This document shows, in pieces, positions 42,785 through 52,289 of a stretch of 64,000 bases of DNA. The notes beneath the pieces were generated by a model. It ran no database searches. It was not told where the DNA came from and worked only from the letters and a program-made list of their open reading frames with translations. The DNA comes from Geobacter sp. UBA2189 (GTDB lineage Bacteria > Desulfobacterota > Desulfuromonadia > Geobacterales > Pseudopelobacteraceae): assembly GCA_002328035.1 (NCBI GenBank), contig DCVL01000021.1:31267-95266 (forward strand), written 5' to 3'. The position numbers and the translations under genes are program-made. Position 1 is the stretch's first letter; the number at the start of each line of letters is the position of its first letter.

Positions 42785-43549
42785 CTAACAAACCTCGCCA
42801 AGTGAGCTGTCCACAACCCTTGATATATCCAGAAGAATGATCATTCTCTTACCGGTTCTACCAATGCCTGACACAAACTCACGCGACACACCTTCAAGAA
42901 TGGCTGGCACCCCTTCACGCCCCTCTATTGGCAACTTGACAACATCAGTTACTCTATCAACCCTTAAACCATGGAGCCCATCAGCATAACGCACGATAAT
43001 TATACGCTCCTGCACCTTGTCAAATTCTGATGACATGCCAAAACGCCTTCGCATATTAAACACCGGAACTATAACTCCCCTAAGGGAAATAACCCCTTCA
43101 ATGAAGTTAGGTGTGCGCGGAACATCAGTCAACTCTCTAAGCTTGATTATCTCCTTGATATCCATGATATTTACGCCATATTCCTCATTGGCGAGGGTAA
43201 AACAGAGGAACTCTTCTGAAATCAGCTCCGGAGAATTTGAAGAGAGCTGCCGCCTCTCCGATTCAGGGGAAACTATATTACCGGAAGCAAAACGATCATG
43301 CTCTCTACCTGCCAAAATGAGAGACAATGGATCAAATGGCAAAACCAGTTCTGCAGTTTTTTTTGATACAGATTTTACAGAAACCTCAGCCGGAGGTTCC
43401 GGCTCAAAGAGGTCATCCGGTAGTGTAGAAGGTTCAGGAAGCGACGGTTCAGCCTGCCCCGAAAACTGACAATCCTGATTACAACACTCATCTTCAGGAA
43501 CGACAGCCTCTTGAAGTCGAGCCTTGTTACGAATCTTTGCCAGTTCCAT
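42785..43549 (-). CDS. CheW-domain protein with long acidic N-terminal extension
   Basis: The protein has 254 residues. Residues 1-108 are a low-complexity, Glu/Pro/Ser-rich extension with a small Cys pair (DECCNQDC). The CheW domain spans about 110-250: EEFLCFTLANEEYGVNIMDIKEIIKL, TPNFIEGVISLRGVIVPVFNMRRRFG and GLRVDRVTDVVKLPIE. The extension may tether the coupling protein to another array component. The gene shares a base with the ExeA-like ATPase gene and ends 1 base before the second cheW. Confidence 0.88.
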   Translation of the reverse strand: MELAKIRNKARLQEAVVPEDECCNQDCQFSGQAEPSLPEPSTLPDDLFEPEPPAEVSVKSVSKKTAELVLPFDPLSLILAGREHDRFASGNIVSPESERRQLSSNSPELISEEFLCFTLANEEYGVNIMDIKEIIKLRELTDVPRTPNFIEGVISLRGVIVPVFNMRRRFGMSSEFDKVQERIIIVRYADGLHGLRVDRVTDVVKLPIEGREGVPAILEGVSREFVSGIGRTGKRMIILLDISRVVDSSLGEVC

Positions 43550-44367
43550 CAGAGTGTCACCTCATCACAAACTTCCTGTATGATTGAAGCGTCAATTACG
43601 GCAGAATCCGAACCGTACGCCACCAGAAGGGCATTTGTAGCCACTGTGTTAATCTTGCGCGGCACCCCTGTGGATAGTTCATATATCGCCTGCACAGCGT
43701 CAGGAGTAAACAGACCAGGCATCCCTCCGGCAGTCAAAATTCTGAAATCAAGGTACTCCATGGTCTCCTCAAGCGAGAGTGGATTAAGGTGAAAATGCAT
43801 GGATATCCTCTGCCTCAGGGGCTCCATTGGCTGATACCGCAGAAGATTACGCAGTTCCGGCTGACCCATGATCAGAACGCTTATAAGATTCTGCTGATCA
43901 AGCTGATAGTTTGTTAGCAGTCTGATCTCGTCAAAAAGCTCAATATCATGAATGGTCTGTGCCTCATCAACTACAAGCACCGGACAGATGCCAGACTTGT
44001 AAAGTTCATATAACTTACCGGTAATCTGGATTAAGAGGTCATCCTTTGTTTTAGCAGGTTCGCCAATATCAAAGCCGAAAGCGATGGTTCTTAAAAATTC
44101 CAGCGAAGACATCCGGGGATTAAAAACAAGTACAAAACGGTAATTCGAACCACAACGATCCATCAAGGCACGGGAGAGGGTTGTCTTTCCACAACCGACA
44201 TCACCTGTTAAAAGAGCAATATCACGCTCTTCAACAACGTATTCAAGCCTTGCCAGCGCCTCCTCATGTCCCTTTGAAAGAAAAAGAAAACGTGGATCCG
44301 GAGTTTTACCGAAAGGTTTTTCCTTTAATCCGAAATACTCCTTGTACACCCTACCCCCCTCCGGCAC
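43549..44367 (-). CDS. ExeA/GspA-type AAA ATPase in the chemosensory operon
   Basis: The protein has 272 residues. The start pattern EYFGLKEKPFGKTPDPRFLFLS is the hallmark of the ExeA/GspA family. Walker A is GDVGCGKTT near 56, Walker B VLVVDEAQ near 125, and RLLTNYQLDQQNLISVLIMGQPELR the sensor region; RQRISMHFHLNPLS is also conserved. There is no peptidoglycan-binding domain or membrane helix, unlike GspA. It overlaps cheA by 17 bases. ExeA-type ATPases help assemble secretion or pilus structures; here it may organise the signalling array. The family call is firm, the role is inference. Confidence 0.88.
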   Translation of the reverse strand: MPEGGRVYKEYFGLKEKPFGKTPDPRFLFLSKGHEEALARLEYVVEERDIALLTGDVGCGKTTLSRALMDRCGSNYRFVLVFNPRMSSLEFLRTIAFGFDIGEPAKTKDDLLIQITGKLYELYKSGICPVLVVDEAQTIHDIELFDEIRLLTNYQLDQQNLISVLIMGQPELRNLLRYQPMEPLRQRISMHFHLNPLSLEETMEYLDFRILTAGGMPGLFTPDAVQAIYELSTGVPRKINTVATNALLVAYGSDSAVIDASIIQEVCDEVTL

Positions 44368-46441
44368 GCATGGTTTCTGAGATTATGCCACCGGCATCCA
44401 GAACCAGGATTGTGCGCTGATCACCCAAATCCGCAGCTCCGGATATGCCTTTAAGTGATTTGAAGGCGGAACCAAGGGGTTTTATTACTATATCCTGCTG
44501 CCCAAGAAGATCGTCCACGACAATACCCAGACGCTTTTCAGCCGCCCCTACCACCACAACATACTGTTCTTCAGGAGGGTTGCCTATCCGTTCTATATTA
44601 AACAGCCGCTCCAGCCGCAAAAGGGGAAGTGTCTGTTCCCTGAGGTTTACTACCTCTTTCCCCTCGACAGTCCTTATGTCTGAAGTTGAGAGGAGAATTG
44701 ATTCAACAACGGATGTTATGGAAATGGCATATATGCGACCTGCGCAAAAGATTATAAGTGCCTTTATGATCGCCAGGGTTATGGGAAGTATGATTGTAAA
44801 ACGGGAACCATATCCAAGTCTTGTCTCAATATCTACCATGCCTGATACTGCGGCGATATTGTTGCGGACAACATCCATTCCAACACCACGACCAGAGATA
44901 TCAGTAATTTTTTCTGCTGTTGAAAAGCCTGGCAGGAAGATCAGATCCAGTATATCCCTCTCGGACATGGAAGCAGCATCTGCTATCAAACCTTTAGAAA
45001 GAGCTTTCTGCTTGATCTTTTCAATATCAATTCCTCCTCCGTCATCCTCCACCTCAATCACAACATGATTGCCCTTTTGATATGAGGAAAGACGAAGCGT
45101 GCCATGTTCATCCTTGCCGACCGCCAGACGTTTTTCAGGAGACTCGATACCGTGATCTATGGCGTTGCGGATAATATGCATAAGAGGATCAGCGATACTT
45201 TCAACTATTAATTTGTCAAGCTCAGTATCAGAGCCAAACAGTTTAAGTTCTATATTCTTTCCCTGCTCCCTGGATATTTTGCGGATTATACGGGACATCT
45301 TCTCGTACAACTGGCCAACTGGAATCATCCGTATATCCATGACCCCCTTTTGAAGATCAGCAAGACGCCGTTCAAGTTCCTTGGCCGCCTTTCCCAGATC
45401 GATAGCCATACGGGAAAACTTGTCAGCCCTCATTCTGTTAGCAATTGATGAAATAGAAGAGTGGGCAAGCACCAGCTCACCCACTATATTCATAAGTTCA
45501 TCCAGCTTACCTATATCAACACGGACGGTTGAACTCATGCTCCTGGCAGAAACAGATTCATCCTGTGTTGTTGAAGGTGATGCTGGAAGTTTCTGAATGG
45601 CTGACATCCGCGGAGATTCTACAACAACCTCTTCAAAATCCTTCGTTTTTTCAGATTCAGCAATTTTATCAGACCATATGGGTGAGCCGGTTGGAGTAAC
45701 GGAAACTGCCATATCTTGCAAGAGCACTGACAGTTCCTGTTCTGTCTTTTCTGTGCCAAGGAGCAGATCAAAATCAATATGCGTCTCGACCTGCTCACCA
45801 ACAGATGGAAGGGTGCTGATAACCTCGCCTGCCTTTTTGAGAATATCGGTTAATGCAGCAAGCCCTGTATCAAAAGAGAGAAGTTCAAAAGATGCATGAA
45901 TAACAAAGATCTTCCGCCCCTTAGAGAAGTTTTCTTTCAGGCGATGTTCTTCATACTCGGTAAGAGCCCCAGTCAATGTATCAGACAGCCCCAGTTGCTC
46001 AAAAACTGAAAATTCAGAATTGGTCTTTACCGGGTTAAGACAGGCAGAGATAGCAGCGGTATGTGCAGTTGCCGCATCCCTGTGCTGTTCAAGTGTGCCT
46101 TCAGAGCAGGCTCGTAAGAGTGTAGCCAACAGTTCAGCAGAAGAAAAAAGTATCTTTAATACAGCGTCGGAAAGGACAACCTTTCCCATCCTGAGCCAGT
46201 CAAGCAGATTTTCAGAATCATGAGCCACTTCAGATATTATTGTAAAACCAAACATCCCTGCCAGCCCTTTTAGTGAATGAGCCCCCCTGAAAATGGCATT
46301 CAGCAGGTCTGGATCTGATTCTCCATTTTCAAACATATCGGCAAGATCGGAGAGTTGAGTATTAAGCTCATCAACAATCTCCTCCGCTTCAGCAAGAAAA
46401 TCCCTGACGACATTGGGAGATATGGAGGATGAAACACTCAT
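44351..46441 (-). CDS. cheA: Chemotaxis histidine kinase CheA
   Basis: The protein has 696 residues. The Hpt domain carries His55 in FRGAHSLKGLAGMFG. A second region (near 170-245) resembles a P2-like domain. The dimerisation segment has MNIVGELVLAHSSI, the ATPase domain HIIRNAIDHGIESPEKR (N box), VEDDGGGID (G1) and FSTAEKITDISGRGVGMDVV (G2 region), and a C-terminal CheW-like domain follows (EGKEVVNLREQTLPLLRLER). It phosphorylates CheY and CheB. It overlaps cheY by 4 bases and the ExeA-like gene by 17. Confidence 0.96.
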   Translation of the reverse strand: MSVSSSISPNVVRDFLAEAEEIVDELNTQLSDLADMFENGESDPDLLNAIFRGAHSLKGLAGMFGFTIISEVAHDSENLLDWLRMGKVVLSDAVLKILFSSAELLATLLRACSEGTLEQHRDAATAHTAAISACLNPVKTNSEFSVFEQLGLSDTLTGALTEYEEHRLKENFSKGRKIFVIHASFELLSFDTGLAALTDILKKAGEVISTLPSVGEQVETHIDFDLLLGTEKTEQELSVLLQDMAVSVTPTGSPIWSDKIAESEKTKDFEEVVVESPRMSAIQKLPASPSTTQDESVSARSMSSTVRVDIGKLDELMNIVGELVLAHSSISSIANRMRADKFSRMAIDLGKAAKELERRLADLQKGVMDIRMIPVGQLYEKMSRIIRKISREQGKNIELKLFGSDTELDKLIVESIADPLMHIIRNAIDHGIESPEKRLAVGKDEHGTLRLSSYQKGNHVVIEVEDDGGGIDIEKIKQKALSKGLIADAASMSERDILDLIFLPGFSTAEKITDISGRGVGMDVVRNNIAAVSGMVDIETRLGYGSRFTIILPITLAIIKALIIFCAGRIYAISITSVVESILLSTSDIRTVEGKEVVNLREQTLPLLRLERLFNIERIGNPPEEQYVVVVGAAEKRLGIVVDDLLGQQDIVIKPLGSAFKSLKGISGAADLGDQRTILVLDAGGIISETMRAGGG

Positions 46442-46806
46442 AGAAACCTTTTGACAAGTTCGAGAAGTTTTTCAGGCTGGAACGGCTTGACAAGATATTC
46501 ATTGGCTCCCAGGGAAAGACCTTTTTCAATATCCTTATGGCTCCCTTCGGTAGATATCACAATAACTGGAAGTTCCTTATAAACCTGATTGTTACGAACA
46601 AAACTAAGCAGTTCCAATCCGTTTATATCAGGCATGTTTATGTCGGTAAGTATCAGATCCACCTGCTCACGCGGGAGAACCCTTAACGCATCAAATCCGT
46701 TTGCTGCCTGAACAACCCTTATATCTCCGAGGGTTTCAAGGGTTGAAACCAGAAGAGATCGCATTGCCGTTGAATCATCAACTATCAGAATGGTAAACAG
46801 CTTCAC
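46438..46806 (-). CDS. cheY: CheY-type response regulator
   Basis: The 122-residue single-domain receiver has the acidic pair in ILIVDDSTAMRS, phospho-acceptor Asp55 in LILTDINMPDINGLE, a Thr/Ser switch in VIVISTEGSH and Lys in EYLVKPFQPE. It lies directly upstream of cheA. It may drive flagella, pili or another output; the window contains no flagellar genes. Confidence 0.94.
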   Translation of the reverse strand: MKLFTILIVDDSTAMRSLLVSTLETLGDIRVVQAANGFDALRVLPREQVDLILTDINMPDINGLELLSFVRNNQVYKELPVIVISTEGSHKDIEKGLSLGANEYLVKPFQPEKLLELVKRFL

Positions 46807-46846
46807 AATACATAATCCTCCAAAAACTCAATTAAATACAATAAAA

Positions 46847-47821
46847 TCAATAGTTTATTTTAAGTTCATCTTTAATGTTACGCAGCAGGGTTCTAAAAAG
46901 CTCCCCCTCGACATCCCCCCGCCGTGGTTTATCAAAAAACCTGTACCCCATACCGCTTATCTCCTGCTCTGCCTCAGCAAAATTAAAATCAGAAACAGCA
47001 TAAACCTTTAAACCACTGAGTTTTTTATGAAGAAAGCGGATCAGGTCAAGCCCTCCAAGTACACCGGCACCATCCTTTTTGGGCATTATGATATCTACTA
47101 TAAAAATAGGAGAGGAATGGGATTGGAAAACAATGTCAGTATGCTTGAAGACTTCGTCAATACGTGTAAAAACTTTTATGTCAAACCAGGTTTTAAGTTC
47201 ATTAGAAATAGCATTCGCAAAAACAGAATCATCATCCACAATAACCAGTTCAGGCAATGTTGAACCAATAGATGATGATTTTACCGGTTCATCGCTGTTG
47301 GCTGGCCTTGAAACACCCTCAACGCTGTCCGATTCTTCAAGTAGCAGTCCTCCACCCATTTCCAGTATCAGTTGTAAAGGATCCAGATAAGCGGCATCAA
47401 CCGTTTCAACATCCGTCTGGGAACAGTCAAATGTCCCGTCTGTCCAGGTAAACAGGGTCATCAAAACATTATGTATCTGTTCTCGAACGGTCTGCTCAAT
47501 CATCTGAAGATCAACATTAAACCGGTTATGCAGTATTGAGCCTATACGTTCCTTGAACCGTTCCTGTTGTTGAATTGACAGCGCCTGTTTTACAACCTCA
47601 GGCGAAACAGAACCGTTCTTTACAAGAAGTTCTCCAAGGCTCTCTGTAAAACCGGTGGAACTTATCCTGACGAGAAGTCCATCACGAAACTCAAGAACTG
47701 CCTCTCTGCCCCTGCTTTTGAGGCTTAGCTTTCCGGTACGACGACTCACACCAATAATCTGAAGGATCTCGTCAAGCCCAAGCTCTTCAAGTTTTCCATG
47801 CAGTCCACTCTGCATCTGCAT
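46847..47821 (-). CDS. DUF4388 (PATAN)-receiver response regulator
   Basis: The protein has 324 residues. Residues 3-150 carry a DUF4388/PATAN domain (GKLEELGLDEILQIIGVSRR, EAVLEFRDGLLVRIS, then GELLVKNGSVSPEVVKQAL). A polar linker (about 160-188) leads to a receiver at 190-315 with acidic DDD at 196-198 and Asp243 in FIVDIIMPKKDG. It is the first gene of the chemosensory operon, 40 bases before cheY. PATAN domains are associated with phototaxis and gliding regulators. It probably receives phosphate from CheA and passes the signal by protein contact. Confidence 0.85.
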   Translation of the reverse strand: MQMQSGLHGKLEELGLDEILQIIGVSRRTGKLSLKSRGREAVLEFRDGLLVRISSTGFTESLGELLVKNGSVSPEVVKQALSIQQQERFKERIGSILHNRFNVDLQMIEQTVREQIHNVLMTLFTWTDGTFDCSQTDVETVDAAYLDPLQLILEMGGGLLLEESDSVEGVSRPANSDEPVKSSSIGSTLPELVIVDDDSVFANAISNELKTWFDIKVFTRIDEVFKHTDIVFQSHSSPIFIVDIIMPKKDGAGVLGGLDLIRFLHKKLSGLKVYAVSDFNFAEAEQEISGMGYRFFDKPRRGDVEGELFRTLLRNIKDELKINY

Positions 47822-47905
47822 GATAATAACTCCTTTATATACTATAGTTCTTGAGTAATTTGCGTTAATGATAAACCAGAGCTGAAGATCAGTAAAGCCA
47901 TATAA

Positions 47906-49255
47906 CTATTTTGACGTTTTTCTTTCTTTACTGTTTTCAGACTTCCGTTCGCGACCACGGAAAAGCAGCCGGAATGGAGTTCCCTTGAACCCGAATGCAT
48001 CACGAAATCTGTTGCCGAGATAACGTTGATACGGTGTCAATACACCGTCTGGCTGGTTGGTAAATATTGCAAATGTAGGTGGTTTGACCGCAACCTGAGT
48101 AGCAAAATAGAATTTCACTCTACGCGCATGATGCAATGGCGCATGGTGAGCCTCCACCGCTTCCTTAAAGACACGGTTAAGTTCCGATGTTGTAACCCTT
48201 CTTGAATACTGTTCCGCAACCTCTGCAGTCTCCTCCATAATCCTGTGTATCCGCTGTCCGGTAACAGCTGAAACGAAGATGATAGGGGCAAACGCAAGAA
48301 ACTTGAACTCATACTGGATTTGCTCAACAAACTTGCCTATGGTCTTGTTATCCTTTTCAAGGGTGTCCCATTTGTTTACGACAAACAGGCATGAACGACC
48401 CGCCTCATAGACGTATCCTGCAATATGCTTGTCTTGCTCGGTGATCCCCTCTTCAGCGTTCAGAACTATCAACACGACATCAGCCCGTTCAATACTCTTC
48501 AAGGCATCAACCACACTGTATTTTTCAAGTTTCTGGCTGGTCTTCCCCTTACGTCTGATTCCGGCAGTATCAATAAGACAGTACCTTTTCCTGCTGCATG
48601 TAAAAAAGGTGTCAACAGAGTCCCTTGTAGTGCCTGGGGTAGGATTTGCAACAACCCGTTCAAAGCCGAGCAGACGGTTTACCAGAGATGATTTGCCCAC
48701 ATTTGGACGCCCTACCACTGCAACTTTAGTTACATCATCCTCGGGATATGAAGAATTGTCAGGCAGAAGAGCCTGAATCTCATCCAGCAGATCCCTGATG
48801 CCACGATTATGAGCTGACGAGATGGTGTGCATGTTTTCAATGCCAAGGGCATAGAACTCGGCAGCTTCATTCTCTATCTTGTCGCCATCAACCTTGTTGA
48901 CCAGATACAAAACAGGTTTATTCACTACCCTCCTCAGCATTGAGGCTACCTCTGTATCAGCAGGAGTCAGCCCCTGTTTGGCATCCATCATAAACAGAAT
49001 AATATCGGCTTCTTCCATCGCCAGCATTGATTGTTCTCTCATCTGCTGTAACAGGCGATCCTCGGTGACAGGTTCGAATCCACCCGTATCAACAAGGATA
49101 AAAGGTTTCTCATACCGCTCCACTACCGCATAATTACGGTCACGGGTAACGCCAGGCACATCATCCACAATGGCACGACGCTCTCCAACTATCCTGTTAA
49201 ACAGGGTTGATTTGCCCACATTTGGACGCCCGACTATTGCAACAATTGATTTCAT
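47906..49255 (-). CDS. der: Ribosome-assembly GTPase Der (EngA)
   Basis: The 449-residue protein has two tandem GTPase domains, each with a G1 loop GRPNVGKST/S (near 9 and 181). The others are VDTGG and DTAGIRRKG (G3) and NKVD and NKWD (G4), and a KH-like C-terminal domain contains FATQVAVKPPTFAIFTNQP. It matures the 50S subunit. A 160-bp gap separates it from the two-component pair upstream. Confidence 0.97.
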   Translation of the reverse strand: MKSIVAIVGRPNVGKSTLFNRIVGERRAIVDDVPGVTRDRNYAVVERYEKPFILVDTGGFEPVTEDRLLQQMREQSMLAMEEADIILFMMDAKQGLTPADTEVASMLRRVVNKPVLYLVNKVDGDKIENEAAEFYALGIENMHTISSAHNRGIRDLLDEIQALLPDNSSYPEDDVTKVAVVGRPNVGKSSLVNRLLGFERVVANPTPGTTRDSVDTFFTCSRKRYCLIDTAGIRRKGKTSQKLEKYSVVDALKSIERADVVLIVLNAEEGITEQDKHIAGYVYEAGRSCLFVVNKWDTLEKDNKTIGKFVEQIQYEFKFLAFAPIIFVSAVTGQRIHRIMEETAEVAEQYSRRVTTSELNRVFKEAVEAHHAPLHHARRVKFYFATQVAVKPPTFAIFTNQPDGVLTPYQRYLGNRFRDAFGFKGTPFRLLFRGRERKSENSKERKTSK

Positions 49256-49416
49256 TTGAACTCTTTTCAGGTATTTAAAACGGTTGGATATTTATAGACA
49301 GATTCAGTGTTGTTCGGATAAAAAATCCTTTGCCCCTAATAATTCCCTTCCCCTCCCCTTGACTCCAGTCTATACACCGTAAATGGGGGAAAGAACTCAG
49401 ACGTAAACTGTTTTAT

Positions 49417-50778
49417 TTATTCAAGTCCGTACTCCTTTAACTTGTACAAAAGCGCCCGATGGCTGATCTCCAGAATCCTGGCTGCATGGGTACGGTTACC
49501 GCCAGTTCTTTCCAGAGCCTTTCGGATCAGCTCAACCTCCATTATTTTTTCTGCCTGTTTGATGGAAAGATTCTCATCATCCATCAGGTAGGATGGAAAT
49601 TCTTTAGAAGGCGCGCCTGGAAGCGAGGCTTCGGCTATCTGATCACCATCAGACAGTACAAGAGCCCGTTCAAGAACATTTTCCAGTTCACGGACATTGC
49701 CTGGCCATGCATGAGAGATCAATCTCCTCATAGCCTCCGTGCTAACTCTGGGCACTACTTCCTTACCTATCTTTAATGCACACCTTTTAACAAGTTGCTG
49801 TACAAGCAGCGGGATATCATCCAGCCGTTCCCTTAATGGGGGGATCTGCAAAGAGAATACATTCAGACGGAAAAAGAGATCCTCACGGAAACGTCCTGAT
49901 GAAACTTCTTCCTGCAGGTTTCGCGCTGTAGCAGAGATAACCCTTACATCAACACGCCTTGAACTGGAAGCCCCTATCCGCCTGACCTCCCCTTCCTGGA
50001 GCACACGCAACAGCTTTACCTGAAGAGAGAGTGGCATTTCTCCCACTTCATCAAGAAACAGTGTTCCACCGTTTGCCTGCTCAAAAAGACCTGTCTTGTC
50101 GGAAACAGCTCCTGTAAATGAACCTTTAGCATGACCAAAAAGTTCACTTTCCAGAAGATTTTCAGGTATTGCCCCACAATTTATTGCAACAAATTCTTTT
50201 CTGGATCGCACGCCGGAATTGTGTATTGCTCTGGCAACCAACTCCTTACCGGTACCTGATTCACCTTGAATCAAAACAGTTGTTTTTAAATCAGCTACCC
50301 TTTGTATCTGTTCATATATTGACAGCATGGCCGGATTTCGCCCCATTAGTCCATAAAAAGAGTTTTTAAAGGCGACTTCTGTCTTTAATGTACGATTTTC
50401 TTCCTTAAGGTGTTCCCTTTCCTCAGCCTTCTTGAGGACTATTACAATCTCATCCCTTTTGAACGGCTTTGAGATAAAGTCATATGCACCATCCTGCATA
50501 CAGGCAACAGCCGTATCGACAGTGCCGTAGGCAGTCATCATAATAATCGGCGCAGATATACCTCTGGCTATCGCTTCACGCAAAAAGGTTCTTCCATCCA
50601 TTTTAGGCATCTGGATATCACAAAGTACATAGTTGTATGTCTTAGTTGTTAGCATCAGCAAAGCGGCTTCTCCGTCTCCTGCGACATCGGCAATGTATCC
50701 CTGTTTACGGAGCATTACCGAGAGCATGAAGCGAAGATTTTCTTCATCATCTATAATCAGAATATGCTGTTGATTCAT
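49417..50778 (-). CDS. NtrC-family sigma-54 response regulator
   Basis: The protein has 453 residues from the ATG at 50778, which overlaps the kinase stop (ATGA); an upstream ATG at 50799 is not needed. The receiver has Asp54 in LCDIQMPKMDG. The AAA domain has Walker A GESGTGKE near 171 and the sigma-54 contact loop in the variant GSFTGA (Ser replaces the first Ala of GAFTGA; Phe and Thr kept). Walker B is GGTLFLDEVG and the arginine region FREDLFFRLNVF. The C-terminal Fis-type helix-turn-helix is GGNRTHAARILEISHRALL. Paired with the HAMP kinase gene; the target is unknown, but rpoN and a sigma-54 promoter match are in this window. Confidence 0.93.
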   Translation of the reverse strand: MNQQHILIIDDEENLRFMLSVMLRKQGYIADVAGDGEAALLMLTTKTYNYVLCDIQMPKMDGRTFLREAIARGISAPIIMMTAYGTVDTAVACMQDGAYDFISKPFKRDEIVIVLKKAEEREHLKEENRTLKTEVAFKNSFYGLMGRNPAMLSIYEQIQRVADLKTTVLIQGESGTGKELVARAIHNSGVRSRKEFVAINCGAIPENLLESELFGHAKGSFTGAVSDKTGLFEQANGGTLFLDEVGEMPLSLQVKLLRVLQEGEVRRIGASSSRRVDVRVISATARNLQEEVSSGRFREDLFFRLNVFSLQIPPLRERLDDIPLLVQQLVKRCALKIGKEVVPRVSTEAMRRLISHAWPGNVRELENVLERALVLSDGDQIAEASLPGAPSKEFPSYLMDDENLSIKQAEKIMEVELIRKALERTGGNRTHAARILEISHRALLYKLKEYGLE

Positions 50779-52286
50779 ATAGAATGCCCCTGACCACAAA
50801 TATTCTGCCCGTCTTGTTTCCTTGGAAGGTGAATGGTAAAACAGCTCCCCTCTCCCAATTTACTCTTTACGGTAATTTTACCGCCGAAACTTTCAATAAT
50901 CCTGGCAGAAATGGCCAGCCCCAAGCCGGTTCCATGCCCTGGCGCCTTTGTTGTAAAGAATGGATCAAACAGCTTGCCAATATGTTCCGGCGCAATTCCG
51001 GTACCGTTATCCCATATCTCTATAAGTTGCATTGCATCATGCATCTGCCTGACAATCAGGTTCAGTTTTCCGGCTCCGGAAATTGCATCACCAGCATTTA
51101 TCAAAAGATTTATCAAAACCTGCTGTAGCTGGTGCTGATCAATGCATATAAGCGGCAAACCCTGCTCACCGGTTATATTAATTTCTATACGCTTTAAAAG
51201 CCCCTGATGCTGAAGCAGTTCAACGGTACTTTCAAGAAGAGCCAGAAGTTCGACCTGTTCCGATACAGGACGCTTTGGACGTGCGTATTCGAGCAGACCT
51301 CTGACTATTCTGTCAATTCGGCCACAACCTTCCTGCATGCGCCGCAGATAATCACCTTGAACAGGATTTTGTTCCAGTTCTTGGGCAAGTATCTCTATGT
51401 AGCCCATTACAGAGGCCAGAGGTGTTCCAATTTCGTGTGCAGTACCGGCGGCAAGCAGACCGACAGATGCCATCTTCTCTGCACGAATGGCTTCTTCCCT
51501 GGCCTGCTGCAGATCGCTGTTAAGTTTTTCCAGCTCATTAATATATGAGTCAGCCTCCTGCTCTTTTTGGGCAAGCGTTCTTGACATTGCATTAAAAGAG
51601 TCTGCCAGCATAGCCAGCTCTCTGGCTCCGTTTACGGCAAGCTGATGGCCATACAGGCCGCTTGTAATCTTCTCAGTGGCTGCAAGAAGACGATTCACAG
51701 GCGCAACCACTATTCTGGAGAGGATAAAGGCTCCAAGCCCCAACAACATTATAAAATCAAGAGCAAAATAGGTAATCAGAAGTTGTCTTGTGCGTTTGAT
51801 TCTTTTCTGCTCATCAGAAAGGGAGAGAACAAGACCGGCACGTCCAGCAATCTCACCATTTCTTGTGATCTGGGTTGAGCGGACAAGATGACCGCCTGGC
51901 AGTATCCCCCCTCCTTCCGTTTGGGCTCCGGTAAAAGCCAGAGGACTGTACAGATCGCTTCCCTCTCTACCAACTGTGTAAATAATCTTTCCAGCCTTAT
52001 CAATGAGTGTAAGCCTTATAAAAGAGGTTTCTTCAGAAAGCTTTGCCGCATATATGGCAGCAGGAGAATCTATTGAGAGCATCCCTTCCGGAAATTTTGG
52101 AAGTTCTTCCGGCAGCTGGCTTGCAAATGTGGATAACAGCATCCTTGCATGATCACCTTTTTGGGCATAAAGATCATTTTCCGCTGTTTTGAAGGCAAGG
52201 AGACTGAATAACAACCAGGTCAGTACAAGCAGACAGGCCAATGAGGCCAGAATTGAAAAGGTGAGGCTTGGCCGTACTTTATACAT
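50775..52286 (-). CDS. Membrane sensor histidine kinase (HAMP, HisKA)
   Basis: The protein has 503 residues. TM1 (about 9-31) and TM2 (about 168-192) enclose a periplasmic sensor loop of some 135 residues. HAMP and a coiled coil follow (about 193-270). The phospho-acceptor is His284 in GLLAAGTAHEIGTPLASVMG. The ATPase domain has LLINAGDAI (N box), IWDNGTGIAPE (G1) and FFTTKAPGHGTGLGLAIS (F/G2). Layout resembles ZraS/AtoS-type kinases partnered with NtrC regulators. Overlaps its regulator by 4 bases and begins 3 bases after the prepilin peptidase stop. Confidence 0.93.
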   Translation of the reverse strand: MYKVRPSLTFSILASLACLLVLTWLLFSLLAFKTAENDLYAQKGDHARMLLSTFASQLPEELPKFPEGMLSIDSPAAIYAAKLSEETSFIRLTLIDKAGKIIYTVGREGSDLYSPLAFTGAQTEGGGILPGGHLVRSTQITRNGEIAGRAGLVLSLSDEQKRIKRTRQLLITYFALDFIMLLGLGAFILSRIVVAPVNRLLAATEKITSGLYGHQLAVNGARELAMLADSFNAMSRTLAQKEQEADSYINELEKLNSDLQQAREEAIRAEKMASVGLLAAGTAHEIGTPLASVMGYIEILAQELEQNPVQGDYLRRMQEGCGRIDRIVRGLLEYARPKRPVSEQVELLALLESTVELLQHQGLLKRIEINITGEQGLPLICIDQHQLQQVLINLLINAGDAISGAGKLNLIVRQMHDAMQLIEIWDNGTGIAPEHIGKLFDPFFTTKAPGHGTGLGLAISARIIESFGGKITVKSKLGEGSCFTIHLPRKQDGQNICGQGHSI

Positions 52287-52289
52287 CAG

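Noticed and set aside
49359..49384. MerR-type promoter-like sequence (TTGACTCC ... GTAAAT)
   Set aside because: No proper dyad, no fitting -10 at a 19-bp spacing and no plus-strand gene follows.
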